The notes beneath the pieces were generated by a model that saw only the letters and a program-made list of their open reading frames with translations, had not been told where the DNA came from and made no database searches. A stretch of DNA of 64,000 nucleotides, taken from positions 1 to 64,000 of the forward strand of contig CAUQTV010000011.1 in assembly GCA_963521185.1 (NCBI GenBank), in the 5' to 3' direction. Origin of the DNA: Enterobacter_D sp963521185 (GTDB taxonomy: Bacteria; Pseudomonadota; Gammaproteobacteria; Enterobacterales; Enterobacteriaceae). Each line of letters opens with the position of its first letter. The stretch's first letter is position 1. Below, in pieces: positions 47,817 through 55,916 of this stretch. The position numbers and the translations under genes were made by a program.

Positions 47817-48779
47817 TTATTGCTTAACGATGAGTTTGATGGGGGTTTCGACACTGCTGGACAGGTCACTCTGTTTTTTGCCGTTTTTCAGCGCGTCGAG
47901 GGCGGCATCAATGCCGAACACCGCCTGCTGGGAAGCAAACTGGTCTGCCGTGGCGAGCACGCGACCATCCTGTAGCATAGGTTTGATGGCTTCGATGTTG
48001 TCATACCCGACAACCTGCACCTGGCCTTTTTTGCCTGCGGCGCGAATGGCAGAGACGGCTCCGAGCGCCATGTTATCGTTGTCCGCTAACAGCGCTTTGA
48101 TATCCGGGTATTCGCTCAGCATGGCGGCGGCCACGGTGTTGGCGTTGTTAATTTCCCACTGACCGGACTGCACGGACACCACTTTCATGCCCCCCTGATC
48201 CATCGCCTCCTGGAAACCTTGCGTGCGCTGCTGAGAGTTGCTGGAGGTCGGAATACCTTCAATGATGCCCACCTGATCGCCCGCCTTCAGGTGTTTAGCT
48301 AAATAGTCACCGATGTCTTTCGCACCTTTGCGGTTATCCGGCCCGACAAACGGGATGTTCAGGTTTTTCTCTTTCAGCACGCCGTCATCAAATTTATTAT
48401 CGATGTTAATCACGATAATCCCTGCATCAATGGCTTTTTTCACCACCGGCAGCAGCGCTTTGGAATCCGATGGCGCAATGATAATGGCGTCAGCTTTTGA
48501 GACGATCATCTGCTCAACGATCTGAATTTGATTCGCGGTATCCGTTTCGTTTTTAATGCCGTTGGAGACGAGATCGAATTTATCCGCATTTTTCTTTTGG
48601 TAATCCTTCGCCCCCGTTTCCATGGTCAGGAAAAACTCATTGGCCAGAGACTTCATCACCAGCGCGATTTTTGGCTTCTGCGCCGGCGCATCTGCCGCAA
48701 CGACCGGTAATGCAAACGCCGTCGAGAGCGCTAAACCGACTGTCGCACCGATAACACGATAAAACATTCTATTTTTCAT
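47817..48779 (-). CDS. RbsB-type periplasmic sugar-binding protein
   Basis: A 320-residue periplasmic binding protein of the ribose type (Peripla_BP_4). The signal peptide is about 1-28 (VGLALSTAFALPVVAA), and the mature part opens PKIALVMKSLANEFFLTMETGAKDY. Ligand-fold segments are ADAIIIAPSDSKALLPVVKKAIDAGI and LLADNDNMALGAVSAIRAAG. An ATG at 48779 was chosen over a TTG one codon earlier; AAGGATAA precedes it. It is the first gene of the operon; no kinase or regulator is adjacent. Confidence 0.93.
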   Translation of the reverse strand: MKNRMFYRVIGATVGLALSTAFALPVVAADAPAQKPKIALVMKSLANEFFLTMETGAKDYQKKNADKFDLVSNGIKNETDTANQIQIVEQMIVSKADAIIIAPSDSKALLPVVKKAIDAGIIVINIDNKFDDGVLKEKNLNIPFVGPDNRKGAKDIGDYLAKHLKAGDQVGIIEGIPTSSNSQQRTQGFQEAMDQGGMKVVSVQSGQWEINNANTVAAAMLSEYPDIKALLADNDNMALGAVSAIRAAGKKGQVQVVGYDNIEAIKPMLQDGRVLATADQFASQQAVFGIDAALDALKNGKKQSDLSSSVETPIKLIVKQ

Positions 48780-48972
48780 CAAATTATCCTTATTGAGGTA
48801 GGGTCACAGACAACAATAATGTTAATCGCGGAACATGGGAAAAACAGGATATAGCGGTTTTTATTTCTGATTTGTGGTGTGGCGTCGGAAAAGCGAAAAC
48901 AGCGCGGATGAAAACGGGGGAAAAATTGCAGAGCTCGAAGAAGGGGAGTGAAGAAGGGGCAAATTTTGGGCG

Positions 48973-49003
48973 AAAAAAAAGACATCTTACGATGTCTTTT
49001 TTT
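48973..49003 (-). terminator. leuU terminator
   Basis: AAAAAAAGACATC / GATGTCTTTTTTT inverted repeat with a 4-base loop and a run of T on the minus strand, nine bases after the tRNA. Its symmetry makes it work in both directions. Confidence 0.92.
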
Positions 49004-49011
49004 CGGAATAT

Positions 49012-49098
49012 TGGTACCGAGGATGGGACTCGAACCCACAAGCCCGTTAGGGCACTACCACCTCAAGGTAGCGTGTCTACCAATTCCACCACCTCGGT
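49012..49098 (-). tRNA. leuU: tRNA-Leu (GAG)
   Basis: Class II tRNA of 87 bases with encoded CCA. The anticodon GAG is at 49062-49064 (loop CTTGAGG), the variable arm is long (TGCCCTAACGGGCT), and the T arm is GGGTTCGAGTCCC. The first pair is A-U here, whereas I recall G-U in E. coli. It lies nine bases after secG and is likely co-transcribed. Confidence 0.96.
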
Positions 49099-49107
49099 AC
49101 TGAATAC

Positions 49108-49440
49108 TTACTGCGGGATGTCGCTGCTCGGCTTAGCCGGTGCTGCTGGCTGAGTCTGCTCAGATTTCACTGGCGCGCTCAGGTTTTCCCACTCACTTCC
49201 TTTATTGGTCTTGTTGCTATTAATGTTGCCCAGCACCAGACTGATGATGAAGAACAGGGTACCCAACACGGCTGTCATACGGGTCATGAAGTTACCAGAA
49301 CCACTTGAACCGAACAGCGTAGCGGATGAGCCTGCACCAAAGGAGGCTCCCATATCAGCACCTTTACCTTGTTGCAGCATAATCAGACCTACCAGGCCAA
49401 TTGCAACAATAAGGAAAACGACTAAAAGAGCTTCGTACAT
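49108..49440 (-). CDS. secG: Protein translocase subunit SecG
   Basis: Small inner-membrane part of the SecYEG channel. The 110 residues (MYEALLVVFLIVAIGLVGLIMLQQGKGADMGASFGAG) equal E. coli SecG, with two membrane segments (about 3-20 and 53-72) and a polar C-terminal tail rich in Pro, Ala and Gln. The 12-codon extension upstream lacks support. leuU follows directly. Confidence 0.97.
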   Translation of the reverse strand: MYEALLVVFLIVAIGLVGLIMLQQGKGADMGASFGAGSSATLFGSSGSGNFMTRMTAVLGTLFFIISLVLGNINSNKTNKGSEWENLSAPVKSEQTQPAAPAKPSSDIPQ

Positions 49441-49641
49441 AATCAACCTGTTCCTTGCGGAGTTGCCGCGTAACATTAGCTTCGTACCCCGGAGGGCGTT
49501 AAACCAAAATGCGGGAGTTATTGTTGTTTCCCACTGAAGCGGGTGTGAATACTAACCAAAGCGAATCGGCTTCGCAAGGGCAATTTCAACACATTGTATC
49601 AAGTGCGGAAAAAAACAGCAAAAGCGGGCGAGTCGGGCAAT

Positions 49642-49668
49642 AAAAAGGCGGCAAACGCCACCTTTTTA
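49642..49668 (-). terminator. Terminator between glmM and secG
   Basis: Inverted repeat AAAAAGGTGGCG / CGCCGCCTTTTT-like (one mismatch) with a short loop and a T run on the minus strand, 12 bases after the glmM stop. Symmetric A/T flanks could let it act both ways. Confidence 0.85.
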
Positions 49669-49679
49669 AGCACTTAGGG

Positions 49680-51017
49680 TCAAACGGCCTTCACCGCATC
49701 CGCAATGCGATTCGCAAACGCCACAACCTGGGCTTCATCTTCACCTTCAACCATCACGCGGATCAGCGGCTCGGTGCCTGATTTGCGTAATAACACGCGC
49801 CCACGGCTGCCCAGCGCGGCTTCCACCTCGGCGGTGACCGCTTTGACGGTTTCATTTTCCAACGGATCGTCGATACCGGCGGTGAAGCGCACGTTGATCA
49901 GGATCTGCGGGAACAGTTTCATGCCGCTGCACAGGTCATGGAGCGACATATGGTTGCGCACCATGGCGGCAACGACCTGCAAACCCGCGACGATGCCGTC
50001 GCCAGTGGTGGTTTTGTCCAGCAGCAGGATGTGGCCGGAGTTTTCAGCGCCAATGCGCCAGCCCTTTTCCTGGAGTTTTTCCAGCACATAACGGTCGCCA
50101 ACTTTTGCGCGCGCAAACGGGATGCCAAGCTGCTTAAGCGCCAGCTCCAGCCCCATGTTGCTCATCAATGTGCCGACCGCGCCACCGCGTAGCTGGCCCT
50201 GACGCAGACCTTCGCGCGCAATGATGTAAAGGATTTGGTCGCCATCGACCTTGTTACCTTCATGGTCAACCATGATCACGCGGTCGCCGTCGCCATCAAA
50301 AGCGATGCCAATGTCCGCTTTCTCGGCCACCACGCGCGCCTGAAGCGCACGTACGTCGGTCGCCCCCACTTCTTCATTGATGTTGACGCCGTTCGGCTCA
50401 CAGCCGAGGGTCACAACATTCGCGCCCAGCTCGCGGAAGACGTTTGGCGCGATGTGATAGGTTGCCCCGTGCGCGCAATCGACGACGATTTTGAGGTGCT
50501 TGAGGCTCAGTTCATTGGGGAACGTGCCTTTACAGAATTCGATGTAACGACCGGCGGCATCGACAATACGACTGGCTTTGCCCAGCAGCGCGGAATCCAC
50601 ACAGGTGATCTCTTTTTCCAGTTCGGCTTCGATGGCCTCTTCAACCTCATCCGGGAGTTTAGTGCCATCGATAGAGAAGAATTTTATGCCATTGTCGTAG
50701 AACGGGTTATGCGATGCGGAGATGACAATGCCCGCCTCGGCGCGGAAGGTACGCGTGAGATAAGCCACCGCCGGCGTCGGCATGGGGCCGGTGAACGACG
50801 CGGAAATTCCCGCCGCCGCAAGACCGGCTTCCAGCGCCGATTCCAGCATATAACCGGAAATGCGCGTGTCTTTACCGATAATGATTTTACGCGAGCCATG
50901 ACGCGCCAGCACTTTACCGGCCGCCCAGCCCAGCTTCAGCACGAAGTCCGGCGTAATCGGCGCATCACCTACACGACCGCGAATGCCGTCGGTACCAAAA
51001 TATTTACGTTCACTCAT
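49680..51017 (-). CDS. glmM: Phosphoglucosamine mutase GlmM
   Basis: Interconverts glucosamine-6- and glucosamine-1-phosphate on the way to UDP-GlcNAc. The 445 residues start MSERKYFGTDGIRG. The phosphorylated Ser102 is in VISASHNPF; the magnesium loop is FDGDGDRV and the sugar-binding loop is GAENSGH. The start overlaps the folP end by eight bases, so the two are coupled; upstream in-frame codons lie inside folP and were rejected. Confidence 0.98.
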   Translation of the reverse strand: MSERKYFGTDGIRGRVGDAPITPDFVLKLGWAAGKVLARHGSRKIIIGKDTRISGYMLESALEAGLAAAGISASFTGPMPTPAVAYLTRTFRAEAGIVISASHNPFYDNGIKFFSIDGTKLPDEVEEAIEAELEKEITCVDSALLGKASRIVDAAGRYIEFCKGTFPNELSLKHLKIVVDCAHGATYHIAPNVFRELGANVVTLGCEPNGVNINEEVGATDVRALQARVVAEKADIGIAFDGDGDRVIMVDHEGNKVDGDQILYIIAREGLRQGQLRGGAVGTLMSNMGLELALKQLGIPFARAKVGDRYVLEKLQEKGWRIGAENSGHILLLDKTTTGDGIVAGLQVVAAMVRNHMSLHDLCSGMKLFPQILINVRFTAGIDDPLENETVKAVTAEVEAALGSRGRVLLRKSGTEPLIRVMVEGEDEAQVVAFANRIADAVKAV

Positions 51018-51858
51018 AGCGTTTTTTTTCCTTCGCTGAAAGCGTGGCTTCGACCACTCGCATAGCCTCAACCGTTTCTTTTACGTCATGGACGCGAATA
51101 ATGTGCGCACCCTGCATCGCCGCAATCACGGCGCAGGCCAGACTACCGCTCAGACGCTCCGACGGGCCGACGTTAAGCAACTGGCCGATCATCGACTTGC
51201 GTGACATTCCCACCAGCAGCGGCAGGTTAAACTGATGAAATTCCGACAGGCGTGCAAGCAGCGCATAGTTGTGCGACAGATTCTTACCGAAACCGAATCC
51301 TGGGTCGAGCAACAATTTATCTTTTGCGATCCCGGCACGCTCGCAGCGAGCAATATTATCGACAAAGTATTGCGTAACGTCAGTCATGACATCCGCGTAT
51401 TTTGGCGCATCCTGCATGGTTTTTGGATCGCCCTGCATATGCATCAGGCAAACGGGCAACCCCGTTTGTGCAGCGGCTTCCAGTGCGCCTGGCTCACTCA
51501 GCGAGCGAATGTCATTGATGATGTGCGCGCCCACGCGGGCCACTTCACGGATCACTTCCGCTTTCGACGTATCCACGGAAATCCACACCTCAAAACGCTG
51601 CGCCAGCGCCTCAACGACCGGCACCACGCGGGACAACTCCTCATCAACGCTCACGTCCAGCGCACCAGGGCGAGTCGATTCGCCCCCCACATCGATAATC
51701 GTCGCGCCCGCGTTGATCATCAGATTGGCGTGTTTAACCGCTTCCACCAGCGTGTTATGCGCCCCGCCGTCGGAAAACGAATCCGGCGTAACGTTGAGGA
51801 TCCCCATCACGTGCGGATGTGACAGGTCGAGCGTGGATCCCTGAGCGAAGAGTTTCAT
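51010..51858 (-). CDS. folP: Dihydropteroate synthase FolP
   Basis: Condenses p-aminobenzoate with dihydropterin pyrophosphate in folate synthesis; the sulfonamide target. The 282 residues equal E. coli. Signatures are MGILNVTPDSFSDGG (18-32), IDVGGESTRPGA and LLDPGFGFGKN. It lies after ftsH and its terminator and overlaps glmM by eight bases. Confidence 0.98.
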   Translation of the reverse strand: MKLFAQGSTLDLSHPHVMGILNVTPDSFSDGGAHNTLVEAVKHANLMINAGATIIDVGGESTRPGALDVSVDEELSRVVPVVEALAQRFEVWISVDTSKAEVIREVARVGAHIINDIRSLSEPGALEAAAQTGLPVCLMHMQGDPKTMQDAPKYADVMTDVTQYFVDNIARCERAGIAKDKLLLDPGFGFGKNLSHNYALLARLSEFHQFNLPLLVGMSRKSMIGQLLNVGPSERLSGSLACAVIAAMQGAHIIRVHDVKETVEAMRVVEATLSAKEKKRYE

Positions 51859-51895
51859 GAATCATCCCTTTTTATTGTGTGGTGAGTTGAATATG

Positions 51896-51924
51896 AAAAA
51901 CCCCGGAGCAAGCTCCAGGGTTTT
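51896..51924 (-). terminator. ftsH intrinsic terminator
   Basis: On the minus strand, ACCCTGGAGC / GCTCCGGGGT with one wobble is followed by TTTTTC, 33 bases after the ftsH stop. It separates ftsH from folP. Confidence 0.88.
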
Positions 51925-51956
51925 GGGTAACGATAGCATCATGGACAGTCGAGGAC

Positions 51957-53891
51957 TTATTTGTCGCCCAGCTGTTCTGACATGGTATTGCCCGGATTCG
52001 GCGTACGCGGTTCATCGACCGGACGCGGTGCACGCGGGGTGCCATTGCTGTCAGAGTTGTTAGACGTGCCTGGATCTTCCCAGCCCGCTGGCGGACGCAC
52101 ATCGCGGCGAGCCATCAGGTCATCGATCTGCGGTGCGTCGATGGTCTCATATTTCATGAGCGCCTCTTTCATCGCATGCAGGATATCCATATTCGCGTTC
52201 AGGATTTCACGCGCACGATTGTAGTTACGTTCAATCAGCGCTTTCACTTCCTGGTCGATAATACGTGCCGTCTCATCGGACATGTGCTTCGCTTTTGCCA
52301 CAGAACGACCGAGGAACACTTCACCCTCTTCTTCTGCGTACAACAGCGGACCGAGTTTATCGGAGAAGCCCCACTGGGTGACCATGTTACGCGCCAGATT
52401 GGTTGCCACTTTGATGTCGTTAGACGCCCCGGTGGAAACATGCTCTACGCCGTAAATAATCTCTTCTGCCAGACGACCGCCGTACAGCGTGGAGATCTGG
52501 CTTTCCAGTTTCTGACGGCTGGCGCTGATTGCATCGCCCTCCGGCAGGAAGAAGGTCACACCCAGCGCACGACCACGCGGGATAATCGTCACTTTGTGCA
52601 CCGGATCGTGCTCAGGCACCAGGCGGCCAATGATCGCATGGCCCGCTTCGTGATACGCGGTGGACTCTTTCTGCGCTTCTGTCATCACCATGGAGCGACG
52701 TTCCGCACCCATCATGATTTTGTCTTTCGCTTTTTCGAACTCGACCATCGACACAACGCGTTTGTTACCACGCGCGGCGAACAGGGCCGCTTCGTTGACG
52801 AGGTTGGCCAGATCCGCACCGGAGAAGCCAGGCGTACCACGCGCGATGATTGCCGCGTCGATATCCGGGGACAGCGGGACGCGACGCATATGCACTTTCA
52901 GGATTTGCTCACGGCCACGCACATCCGGCAGACCGACCACAACCTGACGGTCGAAACGGCCTGGACGCAGCAGCGCCGGGTCAAGCACGTCCGGACGGTT
53001 AGTTGCGGCGATAACGATAATACCTTCGTTACCTTCGAAGCCGTCCATTTCAACCAGCATCTGGTTCAGGGTTTGTTCACGTTCATCGTGACCGCCACCC
53101 AGGCCTGCGCCACGCTGGCGGCCCACGGCGTCGATTTCATCGATAAAGATGATGCACGGTGCCGCTTTTTTGGCCTGTTCAAACATGTCACGCACACGAG
53201 ATGCACCAACACCGACGAACATTTCAACGAAGTCCGAACCGGAAATCGTAAAGAACGGCACTTTCGCTTCACCGGCAATGGCTTTCGCCAGCAAGGTTTT
53301 ACCGGTACCTGGAGGGCCGACCATCAGCACGCCCTTCGGAATTTTACCGCCCAGCTTCTGGAAACGGCTCGGTTCACGCAGGTATTCAACCAGTTCAGCA
53401 ACCTCTTCTTTTGCTTCGTCGCAACCGGCAACGTCGGCAAATGTGGTTTTGATCTGATCTTCGGTTAGCATGCGCGCCTTGCTCTTACCGAACGACATGG
53501 CACCTTTGCCACCGCCGCCCTGCATTTGGCGCATAAAGAATATCCAGACCCCAATCAGTAACAGCATCGGGAACCAGGAGATAAAGATTGAAGCCAGCAG
53601 GCTAGGTTCTTCCGGCGGCTCGCCAACCACTTTGACGTTTTTCGTCAGCAGGTTATCAAGCAGTTTCGGGTCGTTGACCGGGATGTAAGTCGTGTAACGG
53701 TTACTATCTTTCTTGGTAACGTTGATCTCACGTCCGTTGATACGCGCTTCGCGAACCTGGTCCTGATTGACCTCTTGCAGGAAGGTTGAATAATCTACCT
53801 TACGGCCATTAGACTCGCTGGGCCCAAAGCTCTGGAATACTGACATCAGCACGACGGCAATGACCAGCCAGAGTATTAGGTTTTTCGCCAT
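51957..53891 (-). CDS. ftsH: ATP-dependent zinc metalloprotease FtsH
   Basis: Membrane-anchored AAA protease that degrades LpxC, sigma-32, SecY and other proteins. The 644 residues from ATG 53891 hold membrane segments at about 4-22 and 99-120, Walker A GPPGTGKT (192-199), Walker B IIFIDEIDAV, the pore loop FVGVGA, zinc motif HEAGH (414-418) and a Pro/Asn-rich tail. A TTG three codons earlier gives a 647-residue form that is also used in annotation. It follows rlmE closely. Confidence 0.98.
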   Translation of the reverse strand: MAKNLILWLVIAVVLMSVFQSFGPSESNGRKVDYSTFLQEVNQDQVREARINGREINVTKKDSNRYTTYIPVNDPKLLDNLLTKNVKVVGEPPEEPSLLASIFISWFPMLLLIGVWIFFMRQMQGGGGKGAMSFGKSKARMLTEDQIKTTFADVAGCDEAKEEVAELVEYLREPSRFQKLGGKIPKGVLMVGPPGTGKTLLAKAIAGEAKVPFFTISGSDFVEMFVGVGASRVRDMFEQAKKAAPCIIFIDEIDAVGRQRGAGLGGGHDEREQTLNQMLVEMDGFEGNEGIIVIAATNRPDVLDPALLRPGRFDRQVVVGLPDVRGREQILKVHMRRVPLSPDIDAAIIARGTPGFSGADLANLVNEAALFAARGNKRVVSMVEFEKAKDKIMMGAERRSMVMTEAQKESTAYHEAGHAIIGRLVPEHDPVHKVTIIPRGRALGVTFFLPEGDAISASRQKLESQISTLYGGRLAEEIIYGVEHVSTGASNDIKVATNLARNMVTQWGFSDKLGPLLYAEEEGEVFLGRSVAKAKHMSDETARIIDQEVKALIERNYNRAREILNANMDILHAMKEALMKYETIDAPQIDDLMARRDVRPPAGWEDPGTSNNSDSNGTPRAPRPVDEPRTPNPGNTMSEQLGDK

Positions 53892-53993
53892 GTCACTCAA
53901 GGGATTAACCTCATATTACAACTGTGTTAAAAACAGCGTCAGGATACTTCATATCCGGTTGCTTTCAAACTTTCGTTCAAAATCAATCGGTTA

Positions 53994-54620
53994 TCATTTT
54001 CGCCCGGTCGCTACAATGTACACTTCACGTGATCGCGCACGGGAAGAGTCCGGCTTACGAACTTTGACCTTCGCAAACAGGGAGCGAATTTCTCTTAGAT
54101 ACTCATCGAATCCTTCGCCCTGAAACACTTTCACTACAAAACTGCCGCCAGGTGCCAGTACATCACGACACATTTGCAGTGCCAGCTCCACCAGATACAT
54201 GGCGCGTGGGATATCCACCGCTGGCGTGCCACACATGTTGGGTGCCATGTCAGACATGACCACCTGGACTTTGTTGTCACCGACTCGCTCAAGCAATGCT
54301 TTCACGACTAATTCATCACGAAAATCGCCCTGAAGGAAGTCCACACCAACGATAGGATCCATAGGTAAAAGATCGCATGCGATGATTCGGCCTTTGCCAC
54401 CAATCTGCGTGACCACGTATTGAGACCATCCACCGGGTGCAGCACCCAGGTCGACCACCGTCATACCCGGCTTAAAAAGTTTGTCACTTTGCTGTATTTC
54501 ATCAAGTTTAAACCAGGCACGGGAACGTAACCCCTTTTTCTGCGCCTGGAGAACATATTTATCGCTAAAGTGTTCCTGGAGCCAGCGACTCGAGCTGGCA
54601 GAACGCTTTTTACCTGTCAT
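53994..54620 (-). CDS. rlmE: 23S rRNA 2'-O-ribose U2552 methyltransferase RlmE
   Basis: Heat-shock methyltransferase (RrmJ/FtsJ) that modifies U2552 in the A loop of 23S rRNA. The 208 residues are one short of E. coli. The SAM motif is VVDLGAAPGGWSQY (about 55-68), and the catalytic K-D-K set is visible in RSRAWFKLDE, DMAPNMCG and VKVFQG. It is divergent from yhbY; ftsH follows on the same strand. Confidence 0.97.
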   Translation of the reverse strand: MTGKKRSASSSRWLQEHFSDKYVLQAQKKGLRSRAWFKLDEIQQSDKLFKPGMTVVDLGAAPGGWSQYVVTQIGGKGRIIACDLLPMDPIVGVDFLQGDFRDELVVKALLERVGDNKVQVVMSDMAPNMCGTPAVDIPRAMYLVELALQMCRDVLAPGGSFVVKVFQGEGFDEYLREIRSLFAKVKVRKPDSSRARSREVYIVATGRK

Positions 54621-54743
54621 TTAACATTCCAACTGGGTTCATCGTGAGCCGACGGTGTAAATTTCCACACGGCAATTTGGCGATATAAGGGAGATGGCGG
54701 TAGAATGAACCGTTTTCAATCCCAACGTAAGCAAAAATATACG

Positions 54744-55037
54744 ATGAATCTGAGTACTAAACAAAAACAGCACCTAAAAGGTCTGGCACATCCGCTCAAG
54801 CCCGTGGTTATGCTTGGCAACAATGGTTTGACCGAAGGGGTACTGGCCGAGATTGAACAAGCGTTGCAGCACCATGAGCTTATCAAGGTAAAAATCGCTA
54901 CTGAAGATCGCGAAACTAAAACTTTGATCGTGGAAGCGATTGTTCGTGAAACCGGCGCCTGTAACGTACAGGTCATCGGTAAAACGCTGGTACTGTACCG
55001 TCCAACTGCTGAGCGTAAAATCTCGCTGCCACGTTAA
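54744..55037 (+). CDS. yhbY: RNA-binding CRM-domain protein YhbY
   Basis: A 97-residue single CRM-domain protein bound to pre-50S ribosomal particles. MNLSTKQKQHLKGLAHPLKPVVMLGNNGLTEGVLAEIEQALQHHELIKVKI contains the GxxG loop (GNNG). The start at 54744 equals E. coli; the 13-codon extension upstream is unsupported. It is divergent from rlmE and ends before a shared terminator with greA. Confidence 0.96.
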   Translation: MNLSTKQKQHLKGLAHPLKPVVMLGNNGLTEGVLAEIEQALQHHELIKVKIATEDRETKTLIVEAIVRETGACNVQVIGKTLVLYRPTAERKISLPR

Positions 55038-55125
55038 GAATATCCTGAATTGAACACATTTACTGTGTAAAACGAGGGGTTTTCTACAAGCAGACGAGCA
55101 AAATGCCACGCTCTGAGTGTTGATA

Positions 55126-55148
55126 AAAGGCCGCTATGCGGCCTTTTT
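55126..55148. terminator. Bidirectional terminator between yhbY and greA
   Basis: AAAAGGCCGC / GCGGCCTTTTT with a 2- to 4-base loop. T runs occur on both strands, so it can serve yhbY (plus) and greA (minus), which converge here. Confidence 0.88.
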
Positions 55149-55191
55149 CTTATCTTTACAAACCATCAACATATTACAGCTTGTAACGAAA

Positions 55192-55668
55192 TCAAAGATA
55201 TTCCACTTTGATAATCTCATATTCGACTTCACCACCCGGCGTGCGGATAACGACAACGTCGTCTGTTTCCTTGCCCACCAGACCGCGCGCGATCGGTGAA
55301 TTCACAGAAATCAGATTTTGCTTAAAATCCGCTTCATCGTCGCCCACGATGCGGTAGGTCTGTTCTTCGTCGTTATCGAGGTTGAGCACGGTCACGGTGC
55401 AGCCAAAAATCACGCGGCCATTCTTCGGCATTTTAGAGATATCGATGACCTGCGCATTGGACAGCTTGGCTTCGATATCAGCAATGCGCCCTTCGCAAAA
55501 GCCCTGCTGTTCGCGGGCTGCGTGGTATTCAGCGTTTTCTTTCAGATCGCCGTGCTCACGCGCATCGGCAATCGCGGCAATGATTTCAGGACGACGCACG
55601 GATTTCAAAAAATCCAGTTCTTCGCGCAGTTTTTCGGCACCACGTAAGGTCATCGGAATAGCTTGCAT
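55192..55668 (-). CDS. greA: Transcript cleavage factor GreA
   Basis: Rescues backtracked RNA polymerase by stimulating transcript cleavage. The 158 residues equal E. coli. The N-terminal coiled coil (about 8-75) ends with the acidic tip IADAREHGDLKENAEYHAAREQQ, where Asp41 and Glu44 act, and the C-terminal domain holds PIARGLVGKETDDVVVIRTPGGEVEYEI. Its long leader holds a GraL-like RNA and terminator. Confidence 0.97.
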   Translation of the reverse strand: MQAIPMTLRGAEKLREELDFLKSVRRPEIIAAIADAREHGDLKENAEYHAAREQQGFCEGRIADIEAKLSNAQVIDISKMPKNGRVIFGCTVTVLNLDNDEEQTYRIVGDDEADFKQNLISVNSPIARGLVGKETDDVVVIRTPGGEVEYEIIKVEYL

Positions 55669-55761
55669 TGGTTATACCTCTTGAACATTCCTGTAGGGAG
55701 CGGTTGCCCCGCCCCGGCAGCTAAGCCCGCCCGGAAATCATGCCGATCCCGGGCCAGAAGC

Positions 55762-55806
55762 AAAAGAAAACTGACCCGGAGACTACGCCCCAGGTCAGAA
55801 GCAATT
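55762..55806 (-). ncRNA. GraL-like small RNA in the greA leader
   Basis: On the minus strand, CTGACC..GGTCAG with inner GGGG..CTCC (55771-55798) is followed by TTTTCTTTT (55762-55770), about 95 bases before the greA start. In E. coli the greA leader ends early at such a terminator to give the small RNA GraL. The start is set by the sigma-E-type promoter and is approximate. Confidence 0.65.
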
Positions 55807-55812
55807 TTTCAA

Positions 55813-55839
55813 TTTGATACGCATTTTACCGCGAAGTTC
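55813..55839 (-). promoter_or_regulatory. Sigma-E-type promoter of greA/GraL
   Basis: On the minus strand, GAACTT (55834-55839) and TCAAA (55813-55817) lie 16 bases apart, matching the sigma-E pattern. greA is known to have a sigma-E promoter in E. coli; a sigma-70 promoter may overlap it. Confidence 0.7.
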
Positions 55840-55916
55840 ACCATGGGTCATCGTTTACTTTCCGGTGCGATGCACCGTAGTATGACGGCTTGTTTCCAGG
55901 CTGCTTGCGCGAGATT

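Noticed and set aside
48779..49041. Small minus-strand frames upstream of the ABC transporter operon
   Set aside because: They run through the leuU gene and its terminator and have no protein-like composition.
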